Part shown: piece by piece, positions 63,801 through 64,000 of the stretch | Layout: each line of letters begins with the position of its first letter | Numbering within the stretch: position 1 is the stretch's first letter | Assembly (NCBI GenBank): GCA_001939145.1 | Contig: LSRX01000052.1 | Span: 1,015,245 to 1,079,244, forward strand | DNA: 64,000 nucleotides | Direction of reading: 5' to 3' | Source: Symbiodinium microadriaticum | Lineage: Eukaryota; Sar; Dinophyceae; Suessiales; Symbiodiniaceae | Notes under the pieces: model-generated | Databases searched by the model: none | The model's input: the letters and a program-made list of their open reading frames with translations, nothing else | Told to the model about the DNA's origin: nothing | Made by a program: the position numbers and the translations under genes

Positions 63801-63830
63801 GCTTTTGAATTTGAGTGGAGACCCATTCAC

Positions 63831-63928
63831 TTAGGGGCTGAGTGGGTAACCCTTAGCCTTTTGGGGCTTGTTTAAACCTACTATAACTCAAAAGGTTAAC
63901 CTTTTTTTGGCTAAGGTACCTAGAGGCT
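63831..63928. mobile_element. Palindromic element family 13, copy 2
   Basis: TAGGGGCTGAGTGGGTAACCC to GGCTAAGGTACCTAGAGGCT. Confidence 0.78.
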
Positions 63929-64000
63929 GGTTGCCGGCCCAAGGGGCCTTGGGACCGGGGGTTCCGGATGACAGGGCTAGGCTAGGCTCAGATTTCTCGG

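Overview
The window looks like nuclear DNA of a dinoflagellate, most likely a Symbiodiniaceae/Suessiales alga. I infer this from four things. Short TTTAGGG/CCCTAAA (plant/dinoflagellate telomere type) heptamer runs lie in both orientations throughout. Coding sequence is cut into exons of about 40-120 bp, nearly all on the + strand. Many apparent 5' splice sites are GC or GA rather than GT. One long intronless ORF has the ubiquitin-like plus ankyrin layout common in these algae. Nothing prokaryotic was seen. No exon junction has transcript support here; exon limits are read from frame, AG acceptors and plausible donors.

Layout. (1) About 1.3-16.2 kb: some 30 short + strand candidate exons with convincing peptides but no repeat family I can name; one (5744-5812) resembles the end of a fucolectin/F5-8C-type beta-sandwich, so an extracellular protein is possible. 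(2) About 16.4-63.8 kb: a long series of + strand micro-exons encoding cysteine-rich furin-like (FU / growth-factor-receptor Cys-rich) repeats. Three exon types recur in order: B (CxxC..NC..C), A1 (C..CK..YL) and A2 (C..CP.GYY..G). Together they form one FU repeat of about 45-55 residues, and roughly ten are visible. The simplest reading is one giant secreted or surface gene entering and leaving the window, with regions 1 and 2 possibly one transcript. (3) 49961-51442: an intact intronless 493-codon ankyrin-repeat gene on the same strand, lying between FU exons. (4) 26.4-27.65 kb: a degenerate minisatellite; 56.1-57.1 kb: an island without the usual repeats.

The spaces between exons are packed with telomere-like heptamers, microsatellites and at least 14 families of ~80-125 bp near-palindromic (MITE/foldback) elements; three of these families are flanked by TA, suggesting TA target duplications. 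One element end appears to supply the 3' splice site of an FU exon (52393), as introner-type elements do.

Assembly cautions: N gaps at 25330-26041 and 37009-37302; single Ns at 3963, 31579 and 34473. The last two bound a near-identical 3.0-kb block present twice in tandem, which may be a scaffolding artefact.
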